The position numbers and the translations under genes are program-made. From Paraburkholderia solitsugae (lineage in GTDB: Bacteria; Pseudomonadota; Gammaproteobacteria; Burkholderiales; Burkholderiaceae): a stretch of 64,000 nt of DNA. Location: NCBI RefSeq assembly GCF_013177695.1, contig NZ_WOEY01000085.1, positions 1-64,000 of the forward strand, given 5' to 3'. The notes beneath the pieces are model-generated. The model was not told where the DNA came from. It did no database searches and worked only from the letters and a program-made list of their open reading frames with translations. This document shows positions 27,707-36,841 of the stretch, piece by piece. Positions within the stretch are counted from its first letter, which is position 1; each line of letters starts with the position of its first letter.

Positions 27707-30016
27707 ATGAATCTTCAAGCTTTAACGAGCCGTATCGCGGGCGCGCTCTCGCTCGCCGGCATCACGCTGACAGCCGGGTCGGCCAACGCGACGCAGCCGT
27801 TCGTCGTGCAAGATATCCGGATCGAGGGACTCAAACGCATTGAACCCGGCACCCTGTTTGCCTATCTTCCTATCAAGCAAGGCGGCGTGTTTAACGACGA
27901 CAAGGCTTCGGAAGCCATTCGCGCGCTCTACGCCACGGGCTTCTTCACTGACTTCAAGATCTCGAGTGAAGGCAACGTCGTCATCGTTCAGGTTCAGGAA
28001 CGTCCGGCGGTGGGCACGATCGACTTCGCCGGCATTCATGAGTTCGACAAGGACAACCTGACCAAGGCACTGAATTCGGTCGGGCTGTCGCAAGGCCGCT
28101 ACTACGACAAGGCGCTGGTCGACAAAGCCGAGCAGGAGTTAAAGCGCCAGTACCTGACGCGCGGATACTACGCCGCCGAAGTCACCACCACGATCACGCC
28201 GATCGACCGCAACCGGGTAGCGGTGCTGTTCTCGGTCACGGAAGGCCCGAGTGCGAAGATCCGCCAGATCAACTTCATCGGCAACCGCGTATTCAGCACG
28301 GACACGTTACGCGACGAAATGGAGATGTCCACGCCGAACTGGTTCTCGTGGTACACGAAGAACGACCTGTATGCGAAAGACAAGCTGACCGGGGACCTGG
28401 AGCACATTCGCTCGTACTACCTGAACCGGGGCTATCTGGAGTTCAACATCGAGTCGACCCAGGTATCGCTTACGCCGGACAAGAAGGAGATGTACCTGAC
28501 GGTCACGCTGCATGAAGGCGAGCCGTACACGATCTCGTCGATCAAGCTCGCAGGCAACCTGCTCGATCGCGAGCCTGAGCTGGCACAGCTGATCAAAATC
28601 AAACCGGGCGAGCGTTTCTCCGCTGAAAAGCTACAAGCGACCACCAAGGCGATCGTCGACAAGCTCGGCGAGTACGGCTATGCGTTCGCCACCGTCAACG
28701 CGCAGCCGAAGATCGATCAGGAACATCACACGGTGGACCTGACGCTGCAAGTGGACCCGAGCCGCCGCGTGTACGTGCGTCACATCAACGTGGTCGGCAA
28801 CACGCGCACGCGTGATGAAGTGGTGCGCCGCGAAATGCGGCAGCTTGAAAGCTCGTGGTTCGATTCGAACCGCCTCGCGCTGTCGAAAGATCGGGTCAAC
28901 CGTCTCGGCTACTTTACCGATGTCGACGTCACCACGGTGCCGGTAGAAGGTTCGCCCGATCAGGTGGACGTCGACGTCAAGGTGACCGAAAAACCGACCG
29001 GCGCGATTACGTTGGGCGCGGGCTACTCGTCGACGGATAAGGTCGTGCTCTCCGCGGGCGTGTCACAGGACAACGTGTTCGGCTCGGGCACCAGCCTCGC
29101 CTTGAACGTGAACACCGCGAAGACCTACCGCACGCTGACGGTGACGCAAACCGATCCGTACTTCACGGTAGACGGTATCAAACGGATCACCGACGTCTAC
29201 TACCGCACCACCTACCCCCTCTATAACTACACCGATACGAGTTTCAGGATCCTCACTATCGGTGCCGACCTGAAATTCGGCATTCCGTTCTCCGAAGCCG
29301 ACACCGTTTATTTCGGTGTCGGTCTCGAACAGAACCGGCTAACGACTGATTCCTTGACACCTCAGAGCTACCTGGACTATGTGGCGGAGTTCGGCCACGT
29401 GGTGAACAACGTGCCGCTCACCACAGGCTGGGCCCGGGACGATCGCGACAGTGCGTTGGTGCCTAGCCGGGGCTATTTCCTGCAAGGCAATGGCGAAGTG
29501 GGCACACCGCTGGGCGGCACCGAGTACTACAAGGCGGACGTTCAGGCGCAGTATTACTATTCATTCGCGCGCGGTTTCATTCTCGGCCTGAATCTTCAAG
29601 GCGGCTATGGCAACGGCTTTGCCGAAAAGGCGTATCCGATCTTCAAGAACTATTACGCGGGCGGTATCGGCTCGGTACGCGGCTACGAAGCCGGTTCGCT
29701 CGGTCCGACCGACAAGACGACCGGCGACCCGATCGGCGGCTCGCGCATGGTCGTGGCCAATGTCGAGATGACGTTCCCGCTGCCGGGCACTGGGTGGGAC
29801 CGCACGCTGCGTGTGTTTACCTTCATGGATGCAGGCAACGTCTGGGGCGACGAAGGAAACAGCACGGGCGCCAACGGATTGCGCTACAGCTACGGCGCGG
29901 GTCTCGAATGGATTTCGCCGATCGGCCCGCTCAAGCTATCGGTTGGCTTCCCGTTGGTGAGACACGCTACCGACAAGTACCAGGTATTCCAGTTTCAGAT
30001 CGGCACGTCGTTCTGA
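27707..30016 (+). CDS. bamA: BamA paralogue, outer-membrane protein assembly factor
   Basis: BamA folds and inserts beta-barrel proteins into the outer membrane. This 769-residue copy is complete: a signal peptide (cleavage near ANATQ), five POTRA domains (about residues 30-420, the first starting VVQDIRIEGLKRIEPGTLF), then a 16-strand barrel. The barrel has the lock motif VRGY at residues 657-660 and ends with GTSF, a terminal Phe. The start is the ATG at 27707; a frame from 27641 would place non-signal sequence first. It lacks the usual BamA neighbours (rseP, skp, lpxD), so it is a second locus. It is divergent from lptD. Confidence 0.93.
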   Translation: MNLQALTSRIAGALSLAGITLTAGSANATQPFVVQDIRIEGLKRIEPGTLFAYLPIKQGGVFNDDKASEAIRALYATGFFTDFKISSEGNVVIVQVQERPAVGTIDFAGIHEFDKDNLTKALNSVGLSQGRYYDKALVDKAEQELKRQYLTRGYYAAEVTTTITPIDRNRVAVLFSVTEGPSAKIRQINFIGNRVFSTDTLRDEMEMSTPNWFSWYTKNDLYAKDKLTGDLEHIRSYYLNRGYLEFNIESTQVSLTPDKKEMYLTVTLHEGEPYTISSIKLAGNLLDREPELAQLIKIKPGERFSAEKLQATTKAIVDKLGEYGYAFATVNAQPKIDQEHHTVDLTLQVDPSRRVYVRHINVVGNTRTRDEVVRREMRQLESSWFDSNRLALSKDRVNRLGYFTDVDVTTVPVEGSPDQVDVDVKVTEKPTGAITLGAGYSSTDKVVLSAGVSQDNVFGSGTSLALNVNTAKTYRTLTVTQTDPYFTVDGIKRITDVYYRTTYPLYNYTDTSFRILTIGADLKFGIPFSEADTVYFGVGLEQNRLTTDSLTPQSYLDYVAEFGHVVNNVPLTTGWARDDRDSALVPSRGYFLQGNGEVGTPLGGTEYYKADVQAQYYYSFARGFILGLNLQGGYGNGFAEKAYPIFKNYYAGGIGSVRGYEAGSLGPTDKTTGDPIGGSRMVVANVEMTFPLPGTGWDRTLRVFTFMDAGNVWGDEGNSTGANGLRYSYGAGLEWISPIGPLKLSVGFPLVRHATDKYQVFQFQIGTSF

Positions 30017-30027
30017 TCAGGACCAAC

Positions 30028-30057
30028 GCCCGCGGTCGTTGCATGAGGACCGCGGGC
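30028..30057 (+). terminator. hairpin downstream of the bamA paralogue
   Basis: GCCCGCGGTC and GACCGCGGGC pair perfectly over a 10-base loop, 12 bp after the stop codon. No T-run follows, so it may end transcription inefficiently or stabilise the 3' end. Confidence 0.6.
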
Positions 30058-30364
30058 ATCGCAGGCATCATTGCATAGAGTTTTCAGTCGCGCCCAGACA
30101 CCCCACCTCACCGGCCTGAATGGGTTAGCCGCCCGTTCAAAGCTCAGCGTCTTGGCCTCCCGGTCCGACTTCACAAAGTCTCCTCAATTTCGCCATTGTT
30201 GCTCCGACTTTAGTGCCTATCATTCGCTCATCGTCAAAGCGACCGTATACGGTCCGCTGTTGAGCTCGATAGGTCGGCCCATAGCAGCAGATGGTTGAAA
30301 TGGCTGAACGTGAACATCGCACGGACTGCAACCGTCGATTCCGGTTGGGAGGTAACGCAGATTG
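30058..30364. other. intergenic region before the atypical response regulator gene
   Basis: No gene is supported in these ~300 bp. They should contain the promoter of the response regulator gene; a strong ribosome site (GGGAGG) ends the region. No clear operator or RNA element was recognised. Confidence 0.4.
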
Positions 30365-31144
30365 ATGACTATCAACCTTCTTGTGGTCGAGCCGGATCAA
30401 TCAATCCGGGATCAGTTGCGCTTTCACCTGCATAAGAACCAGATCGCGCTCTCAGTCCTGTATAGCGCGGCTCAGCTTGTCAGCCGGGTGGAACTGGAGT
30501 GTCCGTCCGCGATTCTATTGCGCGCCGAGTCGCCGATGGTCGAAGCGCGAGAGGCGCTCCGGCAACTGCGGTTAGCGGGCTACGACATGCCCATCTTCGT
30601 ACACAGCACCTCCGACGAGATCGTCGACAAAATCGTCGCTTTCGAATTGGGTGCGGACGACTATATCGTCGACCCAGTCGACCCGTACGAATTGACCGCC
30701 AGGATCAAGCGCGCCGTGCAACGCGGCAACCGGACGCTTTGCGACGCGCCCGAAATTCGTGAGAAGGTGTCGTTCGGCAGTTACCAGATCGACTTTGCTA
30801 CGCGACGTCTGCTCAAAAACGGCTGCGAAATCTCGCTGCGATCCGGCGAGTTTGCCTTACTCAAGCTGTTCGCCAGCAACCCGATGCGGATATTGACGCG
30901 TTCTATGGTCAACAGCCAGCTAGGGAGGGCGGAGAGCCAGAAGGCCAGTCTCGATGTTGCGGTTTACCGCTTGCGCGGCGTGATAGAGACAGATCCATCC
31001 GCCCCTAGGTTTATTCAGACGCTGCGCGGACGAGGCTATATGTTCGTCCCATCGCCAGAGTCGCCACCCTCACATGGGTCGCGCGAAGGTGCGAATTTTG
31101 TCGGGCACAGGGTGTTTGGCGAACGAGGCACCGGATTCGCATGA
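30365..31144 (+). CDS. OmpR-family response regulator with degenerate receiver domain
   Basis: A 259-residue protein. The receiver domain (about 3-118) lacks the phospho-acceptor: the segment that normally reads LLD-x3-P is LLRAESP, with Arg at residue 53 in place of Asp. The conserved Lys is replaced by Asp 103 (DDYIVDP). The winged-helix OmpR domain (about 135-235) is complete (SLRSGEFALLKLF, VYRLRGVIE, RGRGYMF). It is probably active without phosphorylation. No histidine kinase gene adjoins it. I choose ATG 30365 after GGGAGG; TTG 30362 is equally possible. It sits 348 bp after bamA. Confidence 0.88.
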   Translation: MTINLLVVEPDQSIRDQLRFHLHKNQIALSVLYSAAQLVSRVELECPSAILLRAESPMVEAREALRQLRLAGYDMPIFVHSTSDEIVDKIVAFELGADDYIVDPVDPYELTARIKRAVQRGNRTLCDAPEIREKVSFGSYQIDFATRRLLKNGCEISLRSGEFALLKLFASNPMRILTRSMVNSQLGRAESQKASLDVAVYRLRGVIETDPSAPRFIQTLRGRGYMFVPSPESPPSHGSREGANFVGHRVFGERGTGFA

Positions 31145-31178
31145 CGCCCGGACCGATATGAAGAACCGCGATACAGCG

Positions 31179-31508
31179 CTATTTCCGACCTTCCGCCACC
31201 GCTAGTTGCATGATCGGCAACGTCATCGCGGCGTCGATCACGTCGATATAGTCGACATAATCCGTGTACAGGCCGCTCGTTACTGCCAGCAGACCACCGA
31301 ATCCGTAGTGGAAATCCGCCGCAACAATGGGCCTGAACCCCGAGGCATAGTGGGCCCGTGACACGCACCCACTCAGGTCATCCGCGACGCCCGAGGGACC
31401 GCTGCCATGGCCGGCTGCGAAAGCATTGATGCTCTCCAGGCGCAAACCATGGCGGATCGCAGGACAACAGATCGATGCCACGACCAGAACGAGTATGAGG
31501 ATGCGCAT
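31179..31508 (-). CDS. small putative exported protein, unknown
   Basis: The 109-residue product begins with a hydrophobic signal-like segment MRILILVLVVASICCPAIR and continues with a Gly/Ser-rich middle and an acidic YTDYVDYIDVIDAA stretch. I do not recognise a family. There is no Shine-Dalgarno sequence before the ATG at 31508, and the cysteine pair is not in a proper lipobox. It is convergent with the response regulator gene (34-bp gap). A frame upstream is open to 31766 but reads as low-complexity Arg/Ala sequence. Confidence 0.45.
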   Translation of the reverse strand: MRILILVLVVASICCPAIRHGLRLESINAFAAGHGSGPSGVADDLSGCVSRAHYASGFRPIVAADFHYGFGGLLAVTSGLYTDYVDYIDVIDAAMTLPIMQLAVAEGRK

Positions 31509-31630
31509 AGGGAGATGCTCAAAGTTGATCTTGCAATTCAGACAGCCATAGGATACCGAAGTTTTTTTGGCTGAATTACCACCTCTTTCTGCTGGACCGG
31601 CACATTCTCGGCGACGAGGTTCGGCAGCGC

Positions 31631-31993
31631 TCAGGCGCGCCGCAGACGCACGCGGCCCGCAGGCGCAGCGGGGTCGTCCGTCAGGGTGTGACGCTGGCCG
31701 TCGCGATGCATACGCACACGCTCCCTGATCTCGGCCACGGTCGCGGCGCCTCGCACGGCAATGCAAGAGTACTCACCATGGCGGTTGATCCACTCGACGA
31801 TCCGGTAGCACTCGCCCCACAGTTGCATGAACGGCGCAGAAACGCGGCAGCCGCGTATCTTGACGACGTCCGCAACCGGTGCTGCGCGAACGCCGCTTTC
31901 AGCCTTGCCGCGCGCTGTGGCAGCGGTGACTGTCTTTCGGCCGGGCCGGAAACCGCGCGACTCGGCACGGCTCACAGGTGAGGAGACTTGCAT
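31631..31993 (-). CDS. possible small protein of unknown function
   Basis: A 120-codon frame whose ATG at 31993 has GGAG 7 bp upstream. The C-terminal half (APFMQLWGECYRIVEWINRH onward) reads like real protein with a short amphipathic helix. The N-terminal third is Arg/Ala-rich and could be non-coding. It is divergent from the baeS-like kinase gene. No family is recognised, and reality of the gene is uncertain. Confidence 0.4.
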   Translation of the reverse strand: MQVSSPVSRAESRGFRPGRKTVTAATARGKAESGVRAAPVADVVKIRGCRVSAPFMQLWGECYRIVEWINRHGEYSCIAVRGAATVAEIRERVRMHRDGQRHTLTDDPAAPAGRVRLRRA

Positions 31994-32246
31994 GAAATTG
32001 CTCCACTGACGGAACTAACGACCGAATATGGCCTCTTTGTCAGGCCACCGTAAAAATGCCAAACCATCATATCCAGACAACGCGCAGACACAACGAAGAA
32101 AGGATGGAGAAGTTGTGGAGATTCGGTGGCAACTGTGGATTGACGTCGCATTCATCTAGAATTCAGCCATGCAAAGTGAAACCATCCGCGTTCGTCCAGG
32201 CCGTCCTTTCGGAACCCTTCTCTCTCGCGCGCGGCCGCAGCAGCGA

Positions 32247-33878
32247 ATGAAGATGCGCTTTGGCATCACCTGGAAAATGTTCCTCGCGGTACTCATCGCT
32301 TGCCTGGCGATTTCCTTAACAATGGGTTACGCCTTGCGCGTGAGCTTTGAAAACGGTTTCCTGCACTACGTTCGCGAGCGCAACGCGGGGCGCATCAAAG
32401 CCGTCATGGCGAAGGTCACGAGCGAATACGCCGCTCACGGCAACTGGAATTTCCTGCGGCAACATCCTGATGCATGGCTCGCGCTGCTGGACGGCGCCGC
32501 CCACGACGCCCTGCGCGAAGAACTCGCCACAGCGCAGTTGGGCAAGCTGCCGGGCTGGCGAACCTTTCCCGGAAGCGGCAGTGTTCAGCAACTGCTCGGG
32601 CCGCTCTCGGGCCCGTCTGAAGGACCGCACTGGGGCATGCGCCTTCCGCCGGCGCCGCCGCGCAATCCCGACATCACGATGGAGCGTGACCGTGTGTCCG
32701 CAAGCGGTGTCGTGGGCGGCGAAGGGAGTTATGACCGGGCGCCCATACCGCCTTCGCAAGACAGCGTGATCCGCGACACGCCGCCCGAGGGCCCGCCCGT
32801 CACGCTCTACGACGCCAGCCACGAACTCGTGGCGAGCACCGGCCGGCCGCCGCCACCCGGCAGCACGATGAGACCGGTGGTCTACAGCGGCAAGGTCGTG
32901 GGCTGGCTCTCCGTGAACGGGCCCGACACGCTTTCGGACGCTGCCGACATCGCCTTCCAGGCCCAGCAGAAGCGCTCGACGTGGGAGATCGCGGGCGTGG
33001 CGGTCGTGCTTGCGGCGCTCGTCGCGCTGATACTTGCGCGCATCGTTCTCGCCCCGGTCAAGCGTTTGATGAACGCGACCCACCGCCTGGCTGGCGGCGA
33101 CTACACGACACGGGTGCCGGCCGGTAGACGCGACGAGCTTGGCCGCCTCGCGGGTGACTTCAACGTGCTGGCCGATTCGCTACAAAAGGCCGAGCGCTCC
33201 CGGCGCGATTTCATTGCGGATATTTCACACGAGCTGCGCACGCCACTCGCCGTGCTGCGCGGCGAGCTGGAAGCCATTGAAGACGGTGTGCATGTGTTCA
33301 GCCGCGATTCGCTCACTTCACTGCAAACCGAAGTGAACATGCTCAACAAGCTCATCGAGGACTTATACGAGCTTTCTCTGAGCGATGTCGGCGCACTCAG
33401 CTACCGCAAGACGCCGACCCATGTCGGGCAATTGGCGCGGGCTTCGATCGAGGCCATGCGGGAGTCGTTCAAGGCGAAACGGATTGAGCTCGACCTGACC
33501 TGCATGCCGGCAATCGCCAACACGACTTTCGCCGTCGACCCCGCGCGTTTCGTCCAGTTGCTGAAAAACCTGCTGCAAAATTCTTTGCGCTATACCGATC
33601 CGGACGGCCACGTGCGCGTGTCGCTTTCGCAGAGCGCCAACGGTTGGCAACTTGACGTGCAGGATTCGCTGCCCGGTGTGCCCGAGGCCGCGCTCGGCCA
33701 TCTGTTCGACCGTTTCTATCGCGTGGACGAATCACGCCGCCGTCAGAACGGTGGCGCGGGGCTCGGCCTCTCGCTGTGCCACGCCATTGTGACGGCGCAT
33801 GGCGGCACGATCGACGCCCAGGCCTCGCCACTCGGCGGCGTCTGGATTACGGCCCGCTTTCCGCCGGAAGGAGACTGA
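32247..33878 (+). CDS. baeS: BaeS-like sensor histidine kinase
   Basis: An inner-membrane kinase of 543 residues. The first helix (MFLAVLIACLAISLTMGYAL) is followed by a periplasmic sensor of about 210 residues with a proline-rich, low-complexity middle, then a second helix (EIAGVAVVLAALVALILARI) and HAMP. The HisKA domain has ISHELRTPLAVLRGE, and the HATPase has NLLQNSLRY and GGAGLGLSLC. It senses envelope stress if it acts like BaeS. I start at the ATG at 32247; ATG 32169 would add 26 residues, and neither has a good ribosome site. The regulator gene follows by 4 bp. Confidence 0.9.
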   Translation: MKMRFGITWKMFLAVLIACLAISLTMGYALRVSFENGFLHYVRERNAGRIKAVMAKVTSEYAAHGNWNFLRQHPDAWLALLDGAAHDALREELATAQLGKLPGWRTFPGSGSVQQLLGPLSGPSEGPHWGMRLPPAPPRNPDITMERDRVSASGVVGGEGSYDRAPIPPSQDSVIRDTPPEGPPVTLYDASHELVASTGRPPPPGSTMRPVVYSGKVVGWLSVNGPDTLSDAADIAFQAQQKRSTWEIAGVAVVLAALVALILARIVLAPVKRLMNATHRLAGGDYTTRVPAGRRDELGRLAGDFNVLADSLQKAERSRRDFIADISHELRTPLAVLRGELEAIEDGVHVFSRDSLTSLQTEVNMLNKLIEDLYELSLSDVGALSYRKTPTHVGQLARASIEAMRESFKAKRIELDLTCMPAIANTTFAVDPARFVQLLKNLLQNSLRYTDPDGHVRVSLSQSANGWQLDVQDSLPGVPEAALGHLFDRFYRVDESRRRQNGGAGLGLSLCHAIVTAHGGTIDAQASPLGGVWITARFPPEGD

Positions 33879-33882
33879 CCTC

Positions 33883-34587
33883 ATGACCGAAGGGCGCCCT
33901 TCGCACATCCTGATCGTCGAGGATGAACCCAAGCTCGCCGCCGTGCTCGAAGCATATTTGCACCTCGAGGGCTTCGCCACCACGATCCTCGACGACGGCC
34001 ATCAGGTGATGCCATTCATTCGCGCAACGCCGCCGGCGCTGATGCTGCTCGACCTCATGTTGCCCGGGCGCAGCGGTATGGATATCTGCCGGGAGCTACG
34101 GCAATCGTCGGCGTTGCCCGTCATTATCCTGACCGCGCGCATCGATGAAATCGACCGTCTGCTGGGTCTCGAGATCGGTGCCGACGACTACGTCTGCAAA
34201 CCGTTCAGCCCGCGTGAAGTGGTTGCGCGCGTCAAGGCGATTCTGCGCCGTGCAACGCCTGCCGCAGCCACGTCGGCTGCGGACGGTTTGCCACAGGCGC
34301 CACGCGGTCTCGAAGTCGACGAGCAGTTTCATCATGCCTTACTCGACGGCAAGGAACTCAAACTCACGCCGCTTGAATTACGGCTCCTCGTGCTGCTGAT
34401 GAAATCGCCGGGACGCATTTTTCCGCGCGACTACCTGCTGAATCATCTCTACGCGGATCACCGGGTGGTCACCGACCGAACCATCGACAGCCATATCAAG
34501 AACCTGCGCCGCAAGCTGCAGGGCGCACGGCCGGACAGCGAGCCTATCGGGTCCGTGTACGGCGTGGGTTACCGGCTGGAAATCTGA
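33883..34587 (+). CDS. baeR: BaeR-like OmpR-family response regulator
   Basis: A 234-residue regulator with an intact receiver (VEDEPKLAAVLEAYL, phospho-Asp in LMLLDLMLPG, Lys in DDYVCKPFSP) and an OmpR-type winged helix ending SVYGVGYRLEI. The ATG at 33883 follows GGAAGGAG. It is the partner of the kinase immediately upstream. BaeSR systems respond to misfolded outer-membrane proteins and induce efflux or chaperone genes, which is notable beside the LptD/BamA locus; a direct link is inference. Confidence 0.92.
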   Translation: MTEGRPSHILIVEDEPKLAAVLEAYLHLEGFATTILDDGHQVMPFIRATPPALMLLDLMLPGRSGMDICRELRQSSALPVIILTARIDEIDRLLGLEIGADDYVCKPFSPREVVARVKAILRRATPAAATSAADGLPQAPRGLEVDEQFHHALLDGKELKLTPLELRLLVLLMKSPGRIFPRDYLLNHLYADHRVVTDRTIDSHIKNLRRKLQGARPDSEPIGSVYGVGYRLEI

Positions 34588-34643
34588 TCGCTATGATCCG
34601 GTGCCTCATTGCTGTCCTCATCGGGCGCTAACCCGGTTCGAAT

Positions 34644-35585
34644 TCAGCTCGCCTGGCCCACACCCATTGTGTCAGGCGGCGGGCTCCATTGCGCGAATTC
34701 CTCGCTCAGAAAGTCGACGCACACCCGTACCTTCGCCGACTGCGCGAGCCGCGCCGGGTACACGGCCCACAGGTTCGCCGGTTGCGTGACATCCGGTAGA
34801 ACCTGCTGCAACTGGCCGCTGTCGAGCAGCGGCCGCACGTCCCACATCGAGCGCAACACGATTCCACGTCCCGCCAACGCCCATTGCACCGCCACCTCAC
34901 CGTGATTGGTCGATAACGGTCCCGTCACCTTGATTGATACCGCTTCGCCGCGCACGGTCAAACGCCACAGACCGAATGGATGGTCGCGCTCCTTGATCGC
35001 GAGACACGCGTGCGACGACAGGTCGGCGACTTGCCGCGGCGTGCCGTGCCGGGCGAGATAGCCGGGCGACGCGCACAGCACGCGATGATTCGACGCGAGC
35101 CGTTTGGCAATCAGATGCGGTGCGATCTCGTCGCCGATCCGGATATCGAGGTCGAAGCCTTCGCCGCCTACGTCGACGAGACGGTCGAACAGATCGAGCC
35201 GCACGCTCAGTTGCGGATACCGCTCCGAAAACCGGGCCAACGCGGGCGCCACGAAACGGCGGCCAAAGCCGAAGCTGCTGGAGATGCGCAACTTGCCGCC
35301 GGGAATGCGGCGCGTGGTGGAGACGTCTTCCACGAGTTGGTCGACGTCGTCGAGAATTTTTTCGGCCCAGGTGTAGACCCGTTCCCCGGCCTCAGTAATC
35401 GCGACGCGCCGTGTGGAACGGTGCAATAAACGCGTACCGAGCGTAGTCTCGAGCACATTGATGCGTTTGCTGACGTACGCCGCGGACACTGAGAGCGCCT
35501 CCGCCGCCGCGCTGAAGCTCGATTTGCGCGCCACTTCACAAAACACGCGCAAATCGCCGAGATCGGGTGACGGGACGGTATTCAT
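34644..35585 (-). CDS. LysR-family regulator, DmlR-like
   Basis: A 313-residue LysR protein. The winged helix (about 10-70) contains FSAAAEALSVSAAYVSKRIN; the effector-binding domain covers about 95-300. It is divergent from the D-malate/tartrate dehydrogenase gene, the arrangement of dmlR with dmlA, so it probably activates that operon in response to D-malate or tartrate. The start at 35585 (MNTVPSPDLG) aligns with the usual LysR N-terminus; an upstream ATG at 35627 would run into the operator-like dyad. Confidence 0.9.
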   Translation of the reverse strand: MNTVPSPDLGDLRVFCEVARKSSFSAAAEALSVSAAYVSKRINVLETTLGTRLLHRSTRRVAITEAGERVYTWAEKILDDVDQLVEDVSTTRRIPGGKLRISSSFGFGRRFVAPALARFSERYPQLSVRLDLFDRLVDVGGEGFDLDIRIGDEIAPHLIAKRLASNHRVLCASPGYLARHGTPRQVADLSSHACLAIKERDHPFGLWRLTVRGEAVSIKVTGPLSTNHGEVAVQWALAGRGIVLRSMWDVRPLLDSGQLQQVLPDVTQPANLWAVYPARLAQSAKVRVCVDFLSEEFAQWSPPPDTMGVGQAS

Positions 35586-35609
35586 AGGTCGCTTAATCGC
35601 ACATGAGTT

Positions 35610-35628
35610 TGTACACGAATCGTGCACA
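35610..35628. promoter_or_regulatory. near-perfect dyad, likely LysR binding site
   Basis: TGTACACGA-A-TCGTGCACA is a 19-bp dyad with a single mismatch, 25 bp upstream of the lysR start and about 93 bp before the divergent dehydrogenase gene. Position and symmetry fit the recognition site of a LysR regulator that also represses its own gene. Confidence 0.6.
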
Positions 35629-35721
35629 GTGGCTTAACTAAAGCGACCATTTTAGGCTCAAACAGCAGGAATAAAATAACCGCTATCGAAACATCAAACG
35701 TCCTAATGGAGGAGCACCAAC

Positions 35722-36804
35722 ATGGCAAAGACCTATCGGATTGCGGTCATACCCGGCGACGGCATCGGTGTCGAAGTGATGCCGGAAGCCATTCGCGTGC
35801 TGGACACGGTAAAAAAGCGCTTCGGCATCGAACTGGAGTATCAGCACATTGAATGGGCAAGCTGCGATTACTACGCCAAGCACGGCAAGATGATGCCGGA
35901 CGACTGGAAGGCCCAACTGCAATCCGCCGACGCGATTCTGTTCGGCGCGGTCGGCTGGCCCGACACGGTGCCCGACCATATCTCGCTGTGGGGCTCGCTT
36001 TTGAAGTTTCGGCGCGAATTCGATCAGTACATCAACCTGCGCCCTGCCCGACTCTTCGCCGGCGTGCCTTCGCCGCTCGCGGGACGCAAGGCTGGCGACA
36101 TCGATTTCTGGATCGTGCGCGAGAACACCGAGGGCGAATATTCGTCGGTGGGTGGCGTGATGTTCGAAGGCACCGAGCGTGAGTTCGTGCTGCAGGAATC
36201 CGTGTTCACGCGGCACGGCAGCGAACGCGTGCTGAAGTTCGCGTTCGATCTGGCGCAACGGCGCGAACGCAAGAAGATCACGGTGGCCACGAAGAGCAAC
36301 GGTATCGCGATCAGCATGCCGTGGTGGGACAAATGCGCGGCCGGCATCGCGGCGCAGTATCCGGATGTGACCTGGGACAAGCAGCACATCGACATTCTCT
36401 GCGCGCGCTTCGTGCTGAACCCGGACCGCTTCGACGTGGTGGCCGCCACCAATCTGTTCGGCGACATCCTGTCCGATCTCGGTCCTGCCTGCACGGGCAC
36501 GATCGGCCTTGCGCCCTCGGCCAATCTGAATCCGGAACGCAAGTTTCCCTCGCTGTTCGAACCCGTGCACGGTTCGGCACCTGACATCGCCGGCAAGAAT
36601 ATCGCCAATCCGATCGCGATGATCTGGTCGGCTGCCATGATGCTCGACTTCCTCGGCAATCACGAGGGCGCGGAACGCGAGGCGCATGACGCGATTCTCA
36701 CGGCGATCGAAGCGACGCTGATCGAAGGTCCGCATACGGGCGACCTCGGCGGCAAGGCGAATACCACCGAAGTCGGCCAGGCCATCGCGGCTAAACTCGG
36801 CTGA
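35722..36804 (+). CDS. dmlA: D-malate / tartrate dehydrogenase (decarboxylating)
   Basis: A 360-residue beta-decarboxylating dehydrogenase of the isopropylmalate/isocitrate family, the tartrate dehydrogenase subgroup. It shows IAVIPGDGIGVEVMPEA at the N-terminus, the metal/substrate segment TNLFGDILSDLGPA and the NAD-binding loop EPVHGSAPDIAGKNIANP. It oxidises D-malate to pyruvate and CO2, or acts on tartrate. GGAGGAGCACCAAC precedes the ATG. It is the first gene of a three-gene operon with an AstE-like hydrolase and a cupin. D-malate versus tartrate cannot be separated from the sequence. Confidence 0.93.
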   Translation: MAKTYRIAVIPGDGIGVEVMPEAIRVLDTVKKRFGIELEYQHIEWASCDYYAKHGKMMPDDWKAQLQSADAILFGAVGWPDTVPDHISLWGSLLKFRREFDQYINLRPARLFAGVPSPLAGRKAGDIDFWIVRENTEGEYSSVGGVMFEGTEREFVLQESVFTRHGSERVLKFAFDLAQRRERKKITVATKSNGIAISMPWWDKCAAGIAAQYPDVTWDKQHIDILCARFVLNPDRFDVVAATNLFGDILSDLGPACTGTIGLAPSANLNPERKFPSLFEPVHGSAPDIAGKNIANPIAMIWSAAMMLDFLGNHEGAEREAHDAILTAIEATLIEGPHTGDLGGKANTTEVGQAIAAKLG

Positions 36805-36841
36805 GCCTGCCGATCCCAACCCTCTGCGAGGACACTGTCGA

